Assembly: GCA_018127085.1 (NCBI GenBank)
Contig: CM030729.1
Location: 248,001 to 312,000, forward strand
Direction: 5' to 3'
Length of the DNA stretch: 64,000 nucleotides
From: Pneumocystis sp. 'macacae'
Taxonomy: Eukaryota > Ascomycota > Pneumocystomycetes > Pneumocystales > Pneumocystaceae
Positions 46,655-60,095 of the stretch are shown here, in pieces. The translations under genes and the position numbers were made by a program. The notes below the pieces were generated by a model, which worked only from the letters and a program-made list of their open reading frames with translations, was not told where the DNA came from and did not search any database. Numbering within the stretch: the first letter of the stretch is position 1; the number at the start of each line of letters is the position of its first letter.

Positions 46655-49168
46655 ATGTATAAATTTTATAAAAAAAAATATTATGGAAATAAAACCGAAA
46701 AATCGCATTTTGAACAGGCATTTCCTAGATATAACAAGCTTAAGATTTCTATATTTGTGCCATCTGAATCATATTCAACTCTTCAAGCGTTTACAAAAAA
46801 ACTTCCAGAATCATGCTTATCTAGAAACACATGTTCTTTAAAAACATGCTCGAATTTGTATCCTACTTTACATGTAAAATATTATAGATCTTCAAGTCAA
46901 AGTCATAATCGCTATCTTGCAGATTTGGAAGAAAAAGCAAATACATACATTGACGATCCTAAACAACAATATGCATTTTATAAGGTATCTTTCATTATAT
47001 GTTTAAAAATATGTTAATTATAGCTAATCAGGCATTATCAAATACTTATCCTGAATTCATAATATCACACTATGAATATTCTGGAGCTGCAAGAAATAAG
47101 GATTGTGATTTAATGTATGCAAAAGCACTAGAAAATACTGGGCAATTAGAAAAAGCGTTGATTGTGCGAAGATATATAAACACTGATTCTCAAGATATAT
47201 CCTCTTCTAACACTACAGAAAATTCTAATAATATTTTTCCGAATACCCAAGAAAAATCAAAAAATATATCTAATAAACAATCATCATTTAATCCTCCATA
47301 CAAGTCTATGTTTCAATCCTTTTCAGAAAACAGTAAGAAAAATCCAATTTACGTTATTACAGAAGAGTCACGACAAGCTAAAATTTTTAAATGGGCTCGA
47401 TTTCTTTTATCATTTACTTTTGTTGGATATATATTTCTTTTATTATCATCAATATTTGCAGAAAGTGCAGGAGTGCTACGATCAATAACTAAATCCCAAG
47501 ATATTGAAGCTTCTGGTGATAATTTACCGGATGTAAAATTTAATGATATTTGTGGAGTTGATGAAGCAAAAGAAGAACTTCAAGAAGTTGTAGATTTTTT
47601 AAAAAACCCTCAAAAATTTACAGCACTAGGAGGGAAGCTTCCTAAAGGTGTATTACTTATAGGTCCACCTGGTACAGGAAAAACTATGCTTGCAAAAGCT
47701 GTTGCAAAAGAAGCAGGTGTCTCATTTTTTTTTATGGGCGGCAGTGAATTTGATGAGATGTATGTTGGAATTGGTGGTACGTATTTAATTGTATTTTAAA
47801 CAACTTTAACACTAATATAAGCAAAACGTGTGCGTGAGTTATTTAATATAGCAAAAGAAAAATCCCCAAGTATTGTATTTATTGATGAATTGGATGCTAT
47901 AGGGAGTAAAAGGAATCCGAAAGATTCCGCTTATATAAAACAAACATTAAATCAATTATTAGTAGAATTGGATGGGTAAATTATTATACATATACATATA
48001 ATTATAGTAATATGTTTAAGTTTTTCAAGTAAAGAAGGTGTCGTTATTATGGCTGCAACAAATTTCCCGGAGTCCTTAGATCCAGCACTTACTCGTCCTG
48101 GTCGTTTTGATAAACACGTTGTCGTTCCTTTACCTGATGTTCGAGGAAGACTTAGTATTCTTAAACATCATACAAAAAAAATAAAAATAGCTCAAGATAT
48201 TGATCTTACTATTTTGGCTAGAGGCACTCCAGGGTTTTCTGGTGCAGATCTTCAGAATTTAGTAAATCAAGCGGCAATAAGAAGTGGCAAATCAAATTCT
48301 ACATCTGTTTCGATGAAAGATTTTGAGTGGGCTCGAGATAAAATTCTTATGGGTATACATGCCATCTATTATAAAGTAATATTATTAATATCAAAGGAAC
48401 TGAACGCAAAAGTGCATTTATTACAGAAGAAAGTAAACGAAATACAGCATATCACGAGGGAGGACATGCTCTTGTAGCCTTATATACTCCAGGTGCAATG
48501 AAATTGCATAAAGCGACAGTATTTTAAGTCATAATTTTAAAACCTGATTGAATAATTCTAGATTATACCTCGTGGAAATTCTCTTGGGATGGTTATGCAA
48601 TTACCAGATATGGATAAAGATAGTGAATCTAAAAAAGAATTTTTAGCTAAAGTAAGTATTGTTTTTTAATAATTTTTATTAATTTCAAATAAGATTGATG
48701 TTGCAATGGGAGGACGGGTTGCAGAAGAACTTACACTTGGAAAAGAAAACATCACTTCAGGATCATTGAACGTATAATTATCCTTAAATTTGCATGGTCG
48801 TACTAATATGAAAAAAAGGATATTCAAAATGCTACTGCCATAGCAAAAGCAATGGTCACACAATACGGAATGAGTGATAAGGTCTTTAAACATTTTTGTT
48901 TACTGCTTTTTATTTTAATATTATCACTTAGGTGGGTCCGGTTGCATATGATCAAGATTTGTCACGTTTATCATCTTCCACAAAAGCACTTGTAGAATCT
49001 GAAATAAAAACACTTTTAGAAGAAGCACAAGCTCGTGCAACAAACATCCTTAGAACACATAAAAAGGAATTAGATCGTCTTGCTAAAGCTCTTATTGAAT
49101 TTGAAACACTTACTTCTGAAGAAATAGAAAAAGTTGTTCGTGGTGAAAAGATTGATCACTTAGAATAA
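46655..49168 (+). CDS. YME1: Mitochondrial i-AAA protease Yme1
   Basis: An ATP-dependent zinc metalloprotease of the inner mitochondrial membrane, facing the intermembrane space and degrading misfolded membrane proteins. The N terminus is basic and lacks acidic clusters, suiting a targeting sequence. One membrane segment follows ([19 protein letters not shown]). The AAA domain has Walker [15 protein letters not shown], the pore loop [13 protein letters not shown], Walker [16 protein letters not shown] and the second region of homology [19 protein letters not shown]. The protease has the zinc motif HEGGH (near 48453-48470). Eight or so introns of 40-55 nt join in frame. The start is the first ATG of the frame, 46655; an upstream exon cannot be excluded. 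Length and motif order are normal for the family. Confidence 0.92.
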
Positions 49169-49744
49169 AAATATGGATACATCTACTTAACTCAAACATT
49201 TATCTATTTTCAAATCTCACTTATGTATAATATCTAAAATTAAAGTACACTATTGATAAAAACGTACTTAAATGTTTTGATTTCTTTTTATTATTCATTT
49301 AGAATTCAAAATCAAGCATTTACTCAATTTTCTACTGTTTTATTATGTGCTTTAATTTACTTTGTCTTATATTTATGTACGTCTTATATTTATGTATTTT
49401 TATCATCATTTCACACGTGCTATATATCTACTTTTTCTACGCTTTGTATATCGTAAAGTAATTCACCCTCTCCCATTTCTTAACCCCTTCCACACTAAAT
49501 ATCCACAAAACAAAAAAAAAGAAAAATTGAAGAATAAAGATTAATACAGAAAAAGAATAACTTTTGGACATTATATATATCCATATTTAAAAAAGGAATC
49601 TTTTTTTCAAAAAAAAAAAAACGTAAAAATCACTGTATTTTTAAAAAAATCATCTTACAAGTAAAAGTTAACTATCATATATATATAGCTAATCGATAAT
49701 TTAAGTTAATGTGCATTTAAAGTTGAGTTTATATACTTGAGAAG
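49169..49744. other. Intergenic, nothing seen
   Basis: About 580 bp between YME1 and the F-box/WD40 gene, both plus strand. Contains A and T runs near 49505-49625. No gene or structure supported. Confidence 0.6.
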
Positions 49745-52700
49745 ATGGAAACACCTTTACTATCTAATTCTGCACAATCTATATCTGTAAAAAATAACCA
49801 AGCGTACATGACCACAATACCAGGCACGGAATCATCATCACATACATGTTGTGCATCAAGATGTGATAAAATGGTATACGCGGGCACCCCAACTGTTGCT
49901 AAGTTTTCATTTGGACCTATTACACATACAACTGTTGTAACAACTACTACAACGACTACTACGAATTTTCCCCCTATTGTGTTTTATCCGCCTAAAAAGA
50001 AGCATGACTTTGATTCAAAACAGTATCCACTTTATAATGTGCCAACTCCTGCTTGTTTAAAGCGGTTTTGTTTTGATATTGATGGGAAACCTGCATATTT
50101 TCGCGAAAGCGAAGATCCATATGCATCACTTCAAGAAGTACTACTCAGAAAAAATGCGTCAATAGGGTTTTAATGTTTTGTAGTTGCAGAAAGATATTGA
50201 GCGTCTTCAAAAAAACAATGAAGTCACAATGACTATTACAGAAAATTATGAACATCCTTTAAAACAAAAAACTATAGATATCATAGAAAAGGGAAGAAAA
50301 GAATCAGTTCAAAAATCTAATTATACATTATCAGAATCATTCCGAGCAGTGCATACTAATCCTACTATTCCGCATAAAGAACAGCAAGCAATTAACACTT
50401 TAGCTAAATCTAAAAATCAACCTAAATACATTGGAAAAGAACTACTTTCCTCAGATGTTGAAATAAAAAAATTTCATAATATGGATGATACACTTTCTTT
50501 AAATATTTCTAATAATCATATTTCTACAAAAATTGTACCTAATTTAGACTTAAGCGAAAATATTCACAGAAATAATATAGATAGCACAGTTCATAATCAT
50601 ATAATTTCTAATAGTTTGGGCGATTTTCAAAACCAGTCTTCTATTGAATCTAGTCTATCATCTCATCAATTTCTTCCACTTCCTTCACCATCTCTTTCAC
50701 CACTTATGAATATGAATTACGCAAACGAATCATGTCTTACAACAGAAAAAGATGGCTTAAATACTCCAGAAACTATCAGCGATGAAAGCGAAAAAGGTAT
50801 TCATGAACAAATAGATCCAAAGGAAATTAGCAATATGCTTGTTTTATCAGATCAAGGGAATTCTATAATGCGAATTCCGGAAATTTTAAATATTTTTGAC
50901 AATTTGCCGCCTAACGTTCAAACATATCTTATACATCATTTACTTCGTCGATGCAACAAAACAACTTTGCAAGTTGTTGCAAGTGTGGTTAATCCAGCTC
51001 TTAAACGTGATTTTCTTACTCTCTTACCATTTGAGTTGGCACTTAATATTTTAAAAGATTTAGATATAAAGTCTCTTTGTCGTGCATCTCAAGTATCGAA
51101 AAAGTGGAAACAAATTGTTGATACAGATGAATGGATTTGGAAAACGCGTTTTGAAGCAGATGGGTTCAAATTACGAGAGAACGAACTTGATCAACTTACG
51201 TATGAAGGCTGTCATTTTCAACATATAAATTCGAATAATATATCATTTCGTATGCTAAAAGAAATAAAAAACATTCCATGTACTAATTCGAATATCATGT
51301 TTTCTAAAATTAGGAAAATTAGAAAACTTCAAAATACTCAAGATGAAAAATGCACTCCTATGGAATATCAAGGGGTTATGGGAAAACATTTTGAAGAAAT
51401 AAGAAATAAAGAAAATTATCCCATTCCTCAAAGCCAACATTTATTCAAAACACTGTATAAAAAACATCATATTATTCGGAAAAACTGGATGAATCCTAAT
51501 ATAAAGCCGCGACATATTTCATTTCGAGGACATGGTCGGAATGTTGTTACATGTTTGCAATTTGATGCAGATAAAATCATTACAGGATCTGATGATAGTA
51601 GTATAAATGTTTATGATACAGCAACAGGAAGACTTAGAAGGAGATTACAAGGCCATGAAGGAGGTGTATGGGCATTGCAATATTTAGGGAATACTCTTGT
51701 ATCGGGCTCTACAGATCGTACAGTACGTGTTTGGGACATTGCAAAGGGTGAATGTACACAGGTCTTTGAAGGGCATATATCAACAGTACGTTGTCTTCAA
51801 ATTTTAACATCTACAGACATAGAAGTTATTCATAATGGAATTAAAAAACAAATAAATACATCATTAATTGTGACTGGTTCTCGAGATTCTACTTTGCGCG
51901 TATGGAGACTTCCGCAGCCTGGAGATGCTCATTATAGACCGTCGCCACCATCTTCTCCAAATGAAGCTACTTCAGAAAGTACTACAGTTTCTATTAATCC
52001 TTATTATATAAGAACTTTAATTGGTCATACGAATTCTGTAAGGGCTGTTTCTGGACACAATAATATTTTGGTTAGTGGAAGCTATGATAGTACAGTTCGA
52101 GTTTGGAGAGTTTCTACTGGTGAATGTATATGGAGACTAGTTGGTCATTCTCAAAAAGTATATAGTGTAGTAATTGATCCGAAACGAAATAGATGTGTAA
52201 GTGGAAGTATGGATTGGAAAGTAAAAGTTTGGAGTCTTGAAACAGGCACATGTCTTTGGACATTAGAAGGTTTCTTAATATTTAATAATTATTAGCAAAT
52301 ATTAACGAAGTATTCTAGGTCACAGTTCTTTAGTAGGTCTTTTAGACCTTTCATACGATTATTTAGTATCAGCAGCAGCAGATTCTACGTTAAGAGTATG
52401 GGATCCAGATACAGGAAAATGCATACACGTGCTTTCTGCTCATACAGGGGCTATAACATGTTTCCAACATGATGAAAACAAAGTGATTAGTGGCAGTGAT
52501 GGACTTCTTAAAATGTGGGATGTTCGAACGGGTCGTTTTGTAACCAACATACTTACTGATTTATCGGGGGTTTGGCAAGTTCGATTCGATGAACGTCGCT
52601 GTGTTGCTGCTGTACAAAGAGATCATGTTACTTATATTGAAGTCTTAGATTTTGGTGCTGCAGCAGATGGTGTACCTGAAGAAGAACGAGGTCGACGAAT

Positions 52701-52761
52701 TATTGTCGATAACACTATCTTAATGGATGATTTGATTCAAATAAATAGTGATGTAGTCTAG
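49745..52761 (+). CDS. CDC4: Cdc4/Pop-type F-box WD40 protein
   Basis: Substrate receptor of an SCF ubiquitin ligase (Cdc4, Pop1/Pop2, FBW7 group), which recognises phosphodegrons on cell-cycle regulators. Three exons: 49745-50137, 50184 to about 52267, and about 52320-52761. The N-terminal 350 residues are largely low complexity. The F-box is LTLLPFELALNILKDLDI followed by SLCRASQVSKKWKQI (near 51016-51115) and contacts Skp1. Then come seven or eight WD40 blades ending in GSDDSSINVYD, GSTDRTVRVWD, GSRDSTLRVWR, GSYDSTVRVWR, GSMDWKVKVWS, AAADSTLRVWD and GSDGLLKMWD. An insert between the third and fourth blades (SPPSSPNEATSES) is Ser/Pro-rich. Which of the fission-yeast paralogues it matches is not decided. 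Confidence 0.88.
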
Positions 52762-53096
52762 TTAAACCGCATTATTTCTTGAATTTTTAAGTGTCAAACA
52801 TTTTTTTCTTGAAATATCATTTAAAATAAATCTAAGTACGAATCGTTCATCTAATATTATTAACATAGAAATATTGTTTATTAAAAAGATTTCTCCATTA
52901 ATATATATATCAAGTCTAATTTTTAGCATAGAATGTAAAGTGACGCAATAAATTGAATAAGATTTATAATTTTTCTGCTAAAATGTTTTATTATTATAAA
53001 TATTTCATATTCATATATTAAATCATTAAATTCGTAGAAATTTAAAATATATTTAAATTTTGAATTTTTATATCGAAATTATAAAAAAATGAGAAA
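52762..53096. other. Intergenic, nothing seen
   Basis: 335 bp between two plus-strand genes, very AT-rich. No feature supported except an out-of-frame ATG at 53089, eight bases before the MRP10 start. Confidence 0.6.
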
Positions 53097-53439
53097 ATGT
53101 CAACTGTTTCACATTTTTCATTAAAAAGACTTAAAGTAAAACCTAGAAAGATTCACAACATCCGTTTGTGTTTGAAAATTATTTATATATATTTTTTCAT
53201 TTTTTATTAGATCCATGTACTGCTGAAATGGCAGCCATGCTCGGATGTTGGGCAAGCCATGGAAATAAACCTGATAATGTACTTTGTGAAACTTTCGCAA
53301 ATGCACTAAAAAAATGTATGGAGAAAAAGGTAAATTGTACACTATAACAGCTCAATTCTTTATCTTTTTATAGATTCAAAAAACTAAATCAGTAAATACC
53401 ATTAATTATCATCTTGCCCGTCTCAAAAAAATGTTATAA
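53097..53439 (+). CDS. MRP10: Mitochondrial small-subunit ribosomal protein Mrp10 (CHCH fold)
   Basis: A mitoribosomal small-subunit protein with a coiled-coil-helix-coiled-coil-helix fold, imported with help from Mia40. Three exons encode MSTVSHFSLKRLKVKPRK, then HPCTAEMAAMLGCWASHG, LCETFANALKKCMEKK and finally NTINYHLARLKKML. The paired Cys motifs C(x9)C are present (PCTAEMAAMLGC, LCETFANALKKC). Introns lie near 53166-53210 and 53328-53374. The start at 53097 fits the basic N terminus; another ATG eight bases upstream (53089) opens a short overlapping frame that ends after eleven codons. Confidence 0.85.
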
Positions 53440-53616
53440 AGCATAAAAGCATATGCAAGATAAATAAGTGCATATACGTACAGCATTTACCACTTCAAAC
53501 ATACATATATATAATACAAATAATATTAACATAATCACTATCTATAACAACAGTTACCATAACAACAATTTGTCATAGTAACATGCTACATCTTCCAAAA
53601 ATATGATAAAAACATG

Positions 53617-54455
53617 TTAAATGTCCATATATCGTTTTTTATTCTTCCTGTGAATGTAGTCGACCAAAGAGCGAATTGTAATAATTTTAATATCATATCT
53701 TTTCGAAAAAACTAGACAATCATCTCTTCGTGCCATAGAACCATCTTCCTTTAGAAGTTCACATATTGCAGCACCTAAATGTAGTCCACTTAATCTACAC
53801 ATGTCTGTATCTTAGTACTTATCTATTCCTTGTAAATCAAATATACCAATAGCAGCCTCTGTATGCCCTTGTCTGATAAGCACGCCACCTTCTATTGCTT
53901 TCAGTGGGAGTATATGCCCAGGACGGTTGAACAATTGAGGGTCCGTTACAGATGGGTCAACAAGCATACGTACAGTTAAAGCACGGTCATGTGCTGATAT
54001 TCCAGTTGATGTTTCTGTTTATATCTTTAAATCTTTTTTTTAAAATATTCTCAAATACCATTGAAATCAACTGTCACTGTAAATGCTGTCTTCATTTTGT
54101 CTGTATTGCATGTAACCATCATAGGAATATTCAGCAAACTTAAACGTTCCGCTGTTAATGGCACACATACGAGTCCACTTAAGAATGTCAAAAACTCTTC
54201 TCAAATCTTCCAAAATCTCTCTAAAAACACTAAATCATACCTTGTGTGTCGAACCATAAATGCCATTTTTTCAGATGTCATATACTGCGCTGCAAGCACC
54301 AAATCACCTTCATTTTCACGTGTTTCATCATCCATTACAATAACAAAACGTCCTACTCCTAAATAAAAATAAGAACTTTTACAATTTCTTCCACTGCTTA
54401 GAATTTATGAAGTCTTACGGAAATCATCTAATGCTGTTTCAATTGAATCAAACAT
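53617..54455 (-). CDS. RIB3: 3,4-Dihydroxy-2-butanone-4-phosphate synthase
   Basis: Converts ribulose 5-phosphate to formate and 3,4-dihydroxy-2-butanone 4-phosphate, the four-carbon precursor of riboflavin. The start [13 protein letters not shown] leads into [20 protein letters not shown], which carries the acidic DDxxRENEGDL metal and substrate motif. Later blocks are [63 protein letters not shown] and [19 protein letters not shown]. Four introns (near 54367-54419, 54187-54243, 54014-54061 and 53803-53852) join in frame. It is divergent from the Lys-rich gene at 54992. Presence implies de novo riboflavin synthesis at least for this step. Confidence 0.92.
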
Positions 54456-54991
54456 TTAAACTCTACAAAACATCGAATTTTGTGCTATGAAATCTCTTTA
54501 AAATACACGTCAAAATCCCCTAAAACTAATATAAACCTATTTATATTTCTGAGATAACACATATATTTATCTTATTTATATTATATGTCCAATATAAACT
54601 TCATACATCTATTATATATCCGTAATATGTTACACGTGAAGTGATTAAGTCGATATACACAATACACATAGTATAATACTTAAATATATTTACAAACACA
54701 TTCAAATACAAAGTATAAATACTATATATATGTATTAAATACATTTACCTAGATTATATAAATCATAGATACCTTTTAGCTATTTTATAATACTTATTTA
54801 TCATGCAGAGCCTGATAAATTCTTTAAGCTATATACTTAATATTTTATTTAAAGATATATAGAAATAAGTTTTTGAGATAAAAGATCAAAATCAGTATAT
54901 AAAAGCGATTCGTGAAAATATCTCATAAAATAATTAATAAAAAGTATGATAAGAAATTTCTTAATATAGTCAGCCATAAGCAAGGCATAAT
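54456..54991. promoter_or_regulatory. Divergent promoter region RIB3 / Lys-rich gene
   Basis: 536 bp between divergent starts, AT-rich and ORF-free. Expected to hold both promoters. No specific site recognised. Confidence 0.5.
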
Positions 54992-55423
54992 ATGTCATTT
55001 GATGCGGCGTCGTGTACGATACCACCAATTTTAGATATTAAATCAACAACATGTCTAAATATTGCCGACTCAGCAATATTTTTATCTGAATATTTGCAAA
55101 AAGCAGCTCAATCAAACATTCATACACCACAGCAAGTAAGCACAAATGGATCGCTTGAGATCCGTATGACATTACAAAATGCAGGAACAAACGCTCAACT
55201 GTATAAAATCTTACAATATCTTGAAACACATGATGCGAAAGATATTCAGATAGTAGATAATGAGAAAGAAAAGCAATCAAAAAAGAGAAAACATTCTAAA
55301 AATGAGTCAAAGAAAAAAAAACATTCCAAAGATGAATCTAAAAAAAAAAAGCATTCTAAAGATGAATCAAAAAAACAGTCAAAAAAGAAAAAAAAAAGTC
55401 GATCAGATGACATATCTAACTAG
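54992..55423 (+). CDS. Unrecognised 143-aa protein with Lys-rich repeat tail
   Basis: A single exon from ATG 54992 to a stop at 55423. The first 95 residues look folded (LNIADSAIFLSEYLQKAAQ, LEIRMTLQNAGTNAQLYKIL), with alternating hydrophobic positions. The last 45 residues are nearly all Lys, Ser, His, Asp and Glu, built from three to four copies of a KKKHSKDESK-like unit; this would suit a nucleolar or chromatin protein and contains strong nuclear-localisation signals. The family is not recognised. The tail DNA is A-rich and repeat-derived, so its length may vary between strains. Confidence 0.65.
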   Translation: MSFDAASCTIPPILDIKSTTCLNIADSAIFLSEYLQKAAQSNIHTPQQVSTNGSLEIRMTLQNAGTNAQLYKILQYLETHDAKDIQIVDNEKEKQSKKRKHSKNESKKKKHSKDESKKKKHSKDESKKQSKKKKKSRSDDISN

Positions 55424-55807
55424 TTATTGTTTACATATAAATGTATTTATTTAGTCATGAATTAGAAAACATATTATTGTTAAAGTATACCTGCTTCAGA
55501 AACAATTAAAAACTATTCTAGAAAAAACCTTAAGACAAATATATAGATGTATATATGTATAAATGTGCAGCTAGTCAAATACAATTAAATTACTTTTAAC
55601 TTAGAGTCAAAATTGTAATATTTTTTAGTAAATATAAATTGTACTTCAAATCATTAGATTTTATCTAGTCTTATCTAAACACAATTTACTTAAGATATTT
55701 CCACTAGATGTAACAGATCAAATTCGGTTTCACTTAGACAGTCATTAAACCTATAATTAACAATTTTTCGTTTAATCAAATTTGATAGTTATTTTGGTAT
55801 TAGCTTT
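55424..55807. other. Convergent gap, nothing seen
   Basis: 384 bp between the ends of the Lys-rich gene (plus) and the MYST gene (minus). AT-rich, presumed 3' UTRs. Confidence 0.6.
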
Positions 55808-57260
<1,453 letters not shown>

Positions 57261-58842
57261 CTATGTTTTATCAGTCAAAATTCTTAAATCTCATCCCAGA
57301 TATGCCATAAATAAAATAATTAACAGTAATTTTAAAAAACTGAGTAATATATGTATTTTTGTAAACTTAAATCATAAACACAATCCATTACAATCCATAA
57401 ATATTGTATATATAATATACGCATATTCACTGCATAACTTCATCCATCCTGTATATAGATTCGTCTTTACTCTATTTTAATATTGCATACATATCATATG
57501 TACAACGTATTTGCAGCTGTGATTTATATATACAATAAAATTTTCCCTATGTATTGCACATTATATGTACGGTATATGCGTATTATACGTGTTGTGTGTT
57601 TTTGTATGTATTTATATACCTTTGTATGCGTGACGTATGCATTATATTCATACTTTATACGGTATATATTAGCTTATATACTATATATACTGTATTATAT
57701 TCAGAATCTCCCCAAATCATCGACCATATGCGTCTTCAATCATTCAGTATTGCTTCGTATTTTCTATAAAATGCACTATGAGTAAACTAAATGCCAAATT
57801 ATAGAATAAAATCTAATCATATGCATTTTCCATAGTGTAATATATTCCATTATATGTTCTATATCTATTCTACACTGCATATATTGCATATGCTACATAT
57901 ATTGTATATTTCTCAACCAAACAGTCAACATTTCCATATATAAATATATCTGAATATGTATAATTCAGTTCTGTTCACATCATTAGGTTACAATACGCGT
58001 TTATCTGTTCAAATATATATATAATATATCTATATATGGACATAAGTTGAACTATAATGCGTAAATGAGACCATGTTGAGGTCATATACGTGCTTTTATG
58101 CAGTAGATCAAGTTATTTGTATGTAATCAGTGTATATGTCGAAATATATCCAGTATTTATTATAAATTGCAATTACTAAATAGGATTCAAATAAGCGTAT
58201 ATATCCGCTAGAGATACTCATATAATAGCTAAATAGGAGTATACTGTGTTTTAACAAGAATTTGACTTTAAATATTGAGTTATGTACGTCAAAATATCTA
58301 TATTATTTGTATATCCATATTATATCTACAATAGTAATGTATGTTCACATCTGCTTTGTATTCTGGGAGGTTCTGAAATGGGAACTTACCTTACTCATAG
58401 CGTTTGAACAGAGCTTTACTCGAAAAATATCAAAAAAATATTTTAAATTTTGATTTTATTTATTTAGAACTTCATTAGAAATTATTCTTATCAAAATCGT
58501 TTTCTGCTTATTTTTAATTTTTTTTTTATTTGTTTATTCTTTGTTATTTATCAGGTTATTTAGGATTAATAAAATTAATTACATAGCTAATGGGGGGGGG
58601 GGGGGGGGGGAAATAGGGGTATTTATAGTGTTTGTTTAATATATTTATAAAATGTTTATTATTGTAGTATAAGGTTCATTATAACATTTATTAATATTTA
58701 TATAAATATCTAACTGATTATTTTTAAACTTAACCTGATAATTCTAAATAAAAATAATCAGTCTAGCACACGATTCGATTTTGTTTTTAATTTTTTGTTT
58801 TAAACAATTTTAAATTTAATTATCAGTGCAAATATTGTTTCT
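57261..58842. other. Long divergent gap MYST / NDUFA1
   Basis: About 1.6 kb with many TATATGCG, CATATATTG and TACG words (57400-58100), a 19-base G run (58592-58610) and no convincing ORF. The first MYST exon must lie somewhere near its left end. The 15-mer TATATGCGTATTATA at 57573-57587 also occurs, inverted, in the STN1 intron (9479-9493). Confidence 0.55.
58592..58610 (+). repeat. Homopolymer run of 19 G
   Basis: Nineteen consecutive G, followed by AAATAGGGG, in very AT-rich DNA about 230 bp upstream of NDUFA1. A real run would form stable G-quadruplex structures and be length-variable; its exact length in the assembly may be unreliable. Confidence 0.85.
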
Positions 58843-59555
58843 ATGCCAGTTCCGTTTGAAGCACTTATTCCATTTGGTATTCTTGTTGGGTTGTTTGCAG
58901 CAACAGGTGGAATGCTTACAGCAGTTCAATATTTTGGAAATAATGGCCATGTAAGTTGTCTTTTGAAAAATAGAATGGTATTAAGCAGTACTATGTATAT
59001 GATTAAATATAATATTAGATATAGTATTTTATATACTATTTAAAACATTGATGAAAACACATAATAGTAAAAAAAATAAGTCAATACTTTAAAAATTCTT
59101 TAGTAAAAATAAGAACTAATTTAGTACTAAGTCGACATCATATATTTATATAAGTCTATACATAGAATACACATAAAGGGTGATTAAGGATTTTTAATCT
59201 GTACTCAATATGCTTTTATTGAATAAAATATCATTGAGTATATGAATATTTCCGAATAATATATTTACTTATTTACTTTGTGTTGATACTTAGTACTTTA
59301 ATATCTTAGTATTTTTATCTAATACTCAGTACTTTTATATTTATTCAATTCTATTTATTATATTTGTACTAATATTTTTTATAGAAATCGCGATATAACT
59401 TGGATCGTTGGGATCGGCAAATGATTGCTCGTGATCGCCGGTTAACAGGAACATTAAATCTTCAATCAGACAATCCTCGTGCACCTCCTGCATTTGCCAC
59501 AAATAGTGAATGGAAGGTGTGTACAAATACAGATGAAATAGAGACAAAATATTAA
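58843..59555 (+). CDS. NDUFA1: Complex I subunit NDUFA1 (MWFE / 9.8-kDa type)
   Basis: A small membrane-anchored accessory subunit of mitochondrial NADH dehydrogenase. Exon 1 (58843-58950) encodes MPVPFEALIPFGILVGLFAA and the rest of one membrane segment; exon 2 (59385-59555) encodes RYNLDRWDRQMIARDRRL, TGTLNLQSDNPRAPPAF and a short tail. The MPVPFEAL start and the WDRQM.ERDRRLTG and DNP.APP blocks are family hallmarks. Total is 92 residues. A further splice at GTGTGT 59517 is possible and would change the last residues. The 434-nt intron is long for this genome. Presence supports a functional proton-pumping complex I. Confidence 0.88.
58951..59384 (+). repeat. 434-nt NDUFA1 intron with degenerate repeats
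   Basis: Donor GTAAGT at 58951 and acceptor TTTTTATAG ending at 59384. The part 59286-59340 contains three imperfect ~18-nt copies with core ATACTTAGTA, ATATCTTAGTA and ATACTCAGTA, each followed by a T-rich tail. The ATACTCAGTA core also occurs in the plus-strand reading of the STN1 intron repeats (near 9651-9660). Confidence 0.5.
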
Positions 59556-60095
59556 ATATTAAAATAAAATATTTAATATTTAGACAACACATCTAGCATT
59601 GGAAAAAATAATGAATATTAAGACAAAATATTAATATTTAATAACAGAATAATATTTCATATTGTTATTAAATGTAGAAACGTTTTACTATATGATGACA
59701 ATTGTTATTATGATGAAACTCTATTCAACACTACTCTCTATTTTTTCTTAAGGTTAAATATTTATTAATAAATAACAGATAGAACCAACAGTTATCTAGA
59801 AATGTTTTAAGTCGTTTTTAAAAAATCACAAGCAGAATTGTGAGTAAAATATTAGCTGTTAAAACATAGTGACTAAATTGTAAGCATATTTTTGAGCAAC
59901 AATCATAAAGTTAATCATAATTGATTTTTATAGTTAATTCATTATACTTTGTAAAAGATGCATAATACGCAATATAATACATGATCTATAAATTATTGAC
60001 ATATATTCTTATCTGTATATTTTTCATATTTTTATTTTTCTTTGTTGCCATGTTGCTTTCATTATATTGTCTATTTGTTTTCTTATCATATTATT
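59556..60095. other. Convergent gap, nothing seen
   Basis: 540 bp between NDUFA1 and the 3' end of the V-ATPase gene. AT-rich; includes several ATATTAAATATT-like words near 59550-59660. No gene supported. Confidence 0.6.

Noticed and set aside
57573..57587. 15-mer TATATGCGTATTATA shared with the STN1 intron as evidence of a mobile element
   Set aside because: A 15-base match between two AT-rich regions is not rare enough in a 64-kb self-comparison, and no flanking similarity extends it.
57483..57785. 100-codon ORF rich in Tyr, Ile and Leu
   Set aside because: Arises from TATA/CGTA-type repeats; not protein-like.
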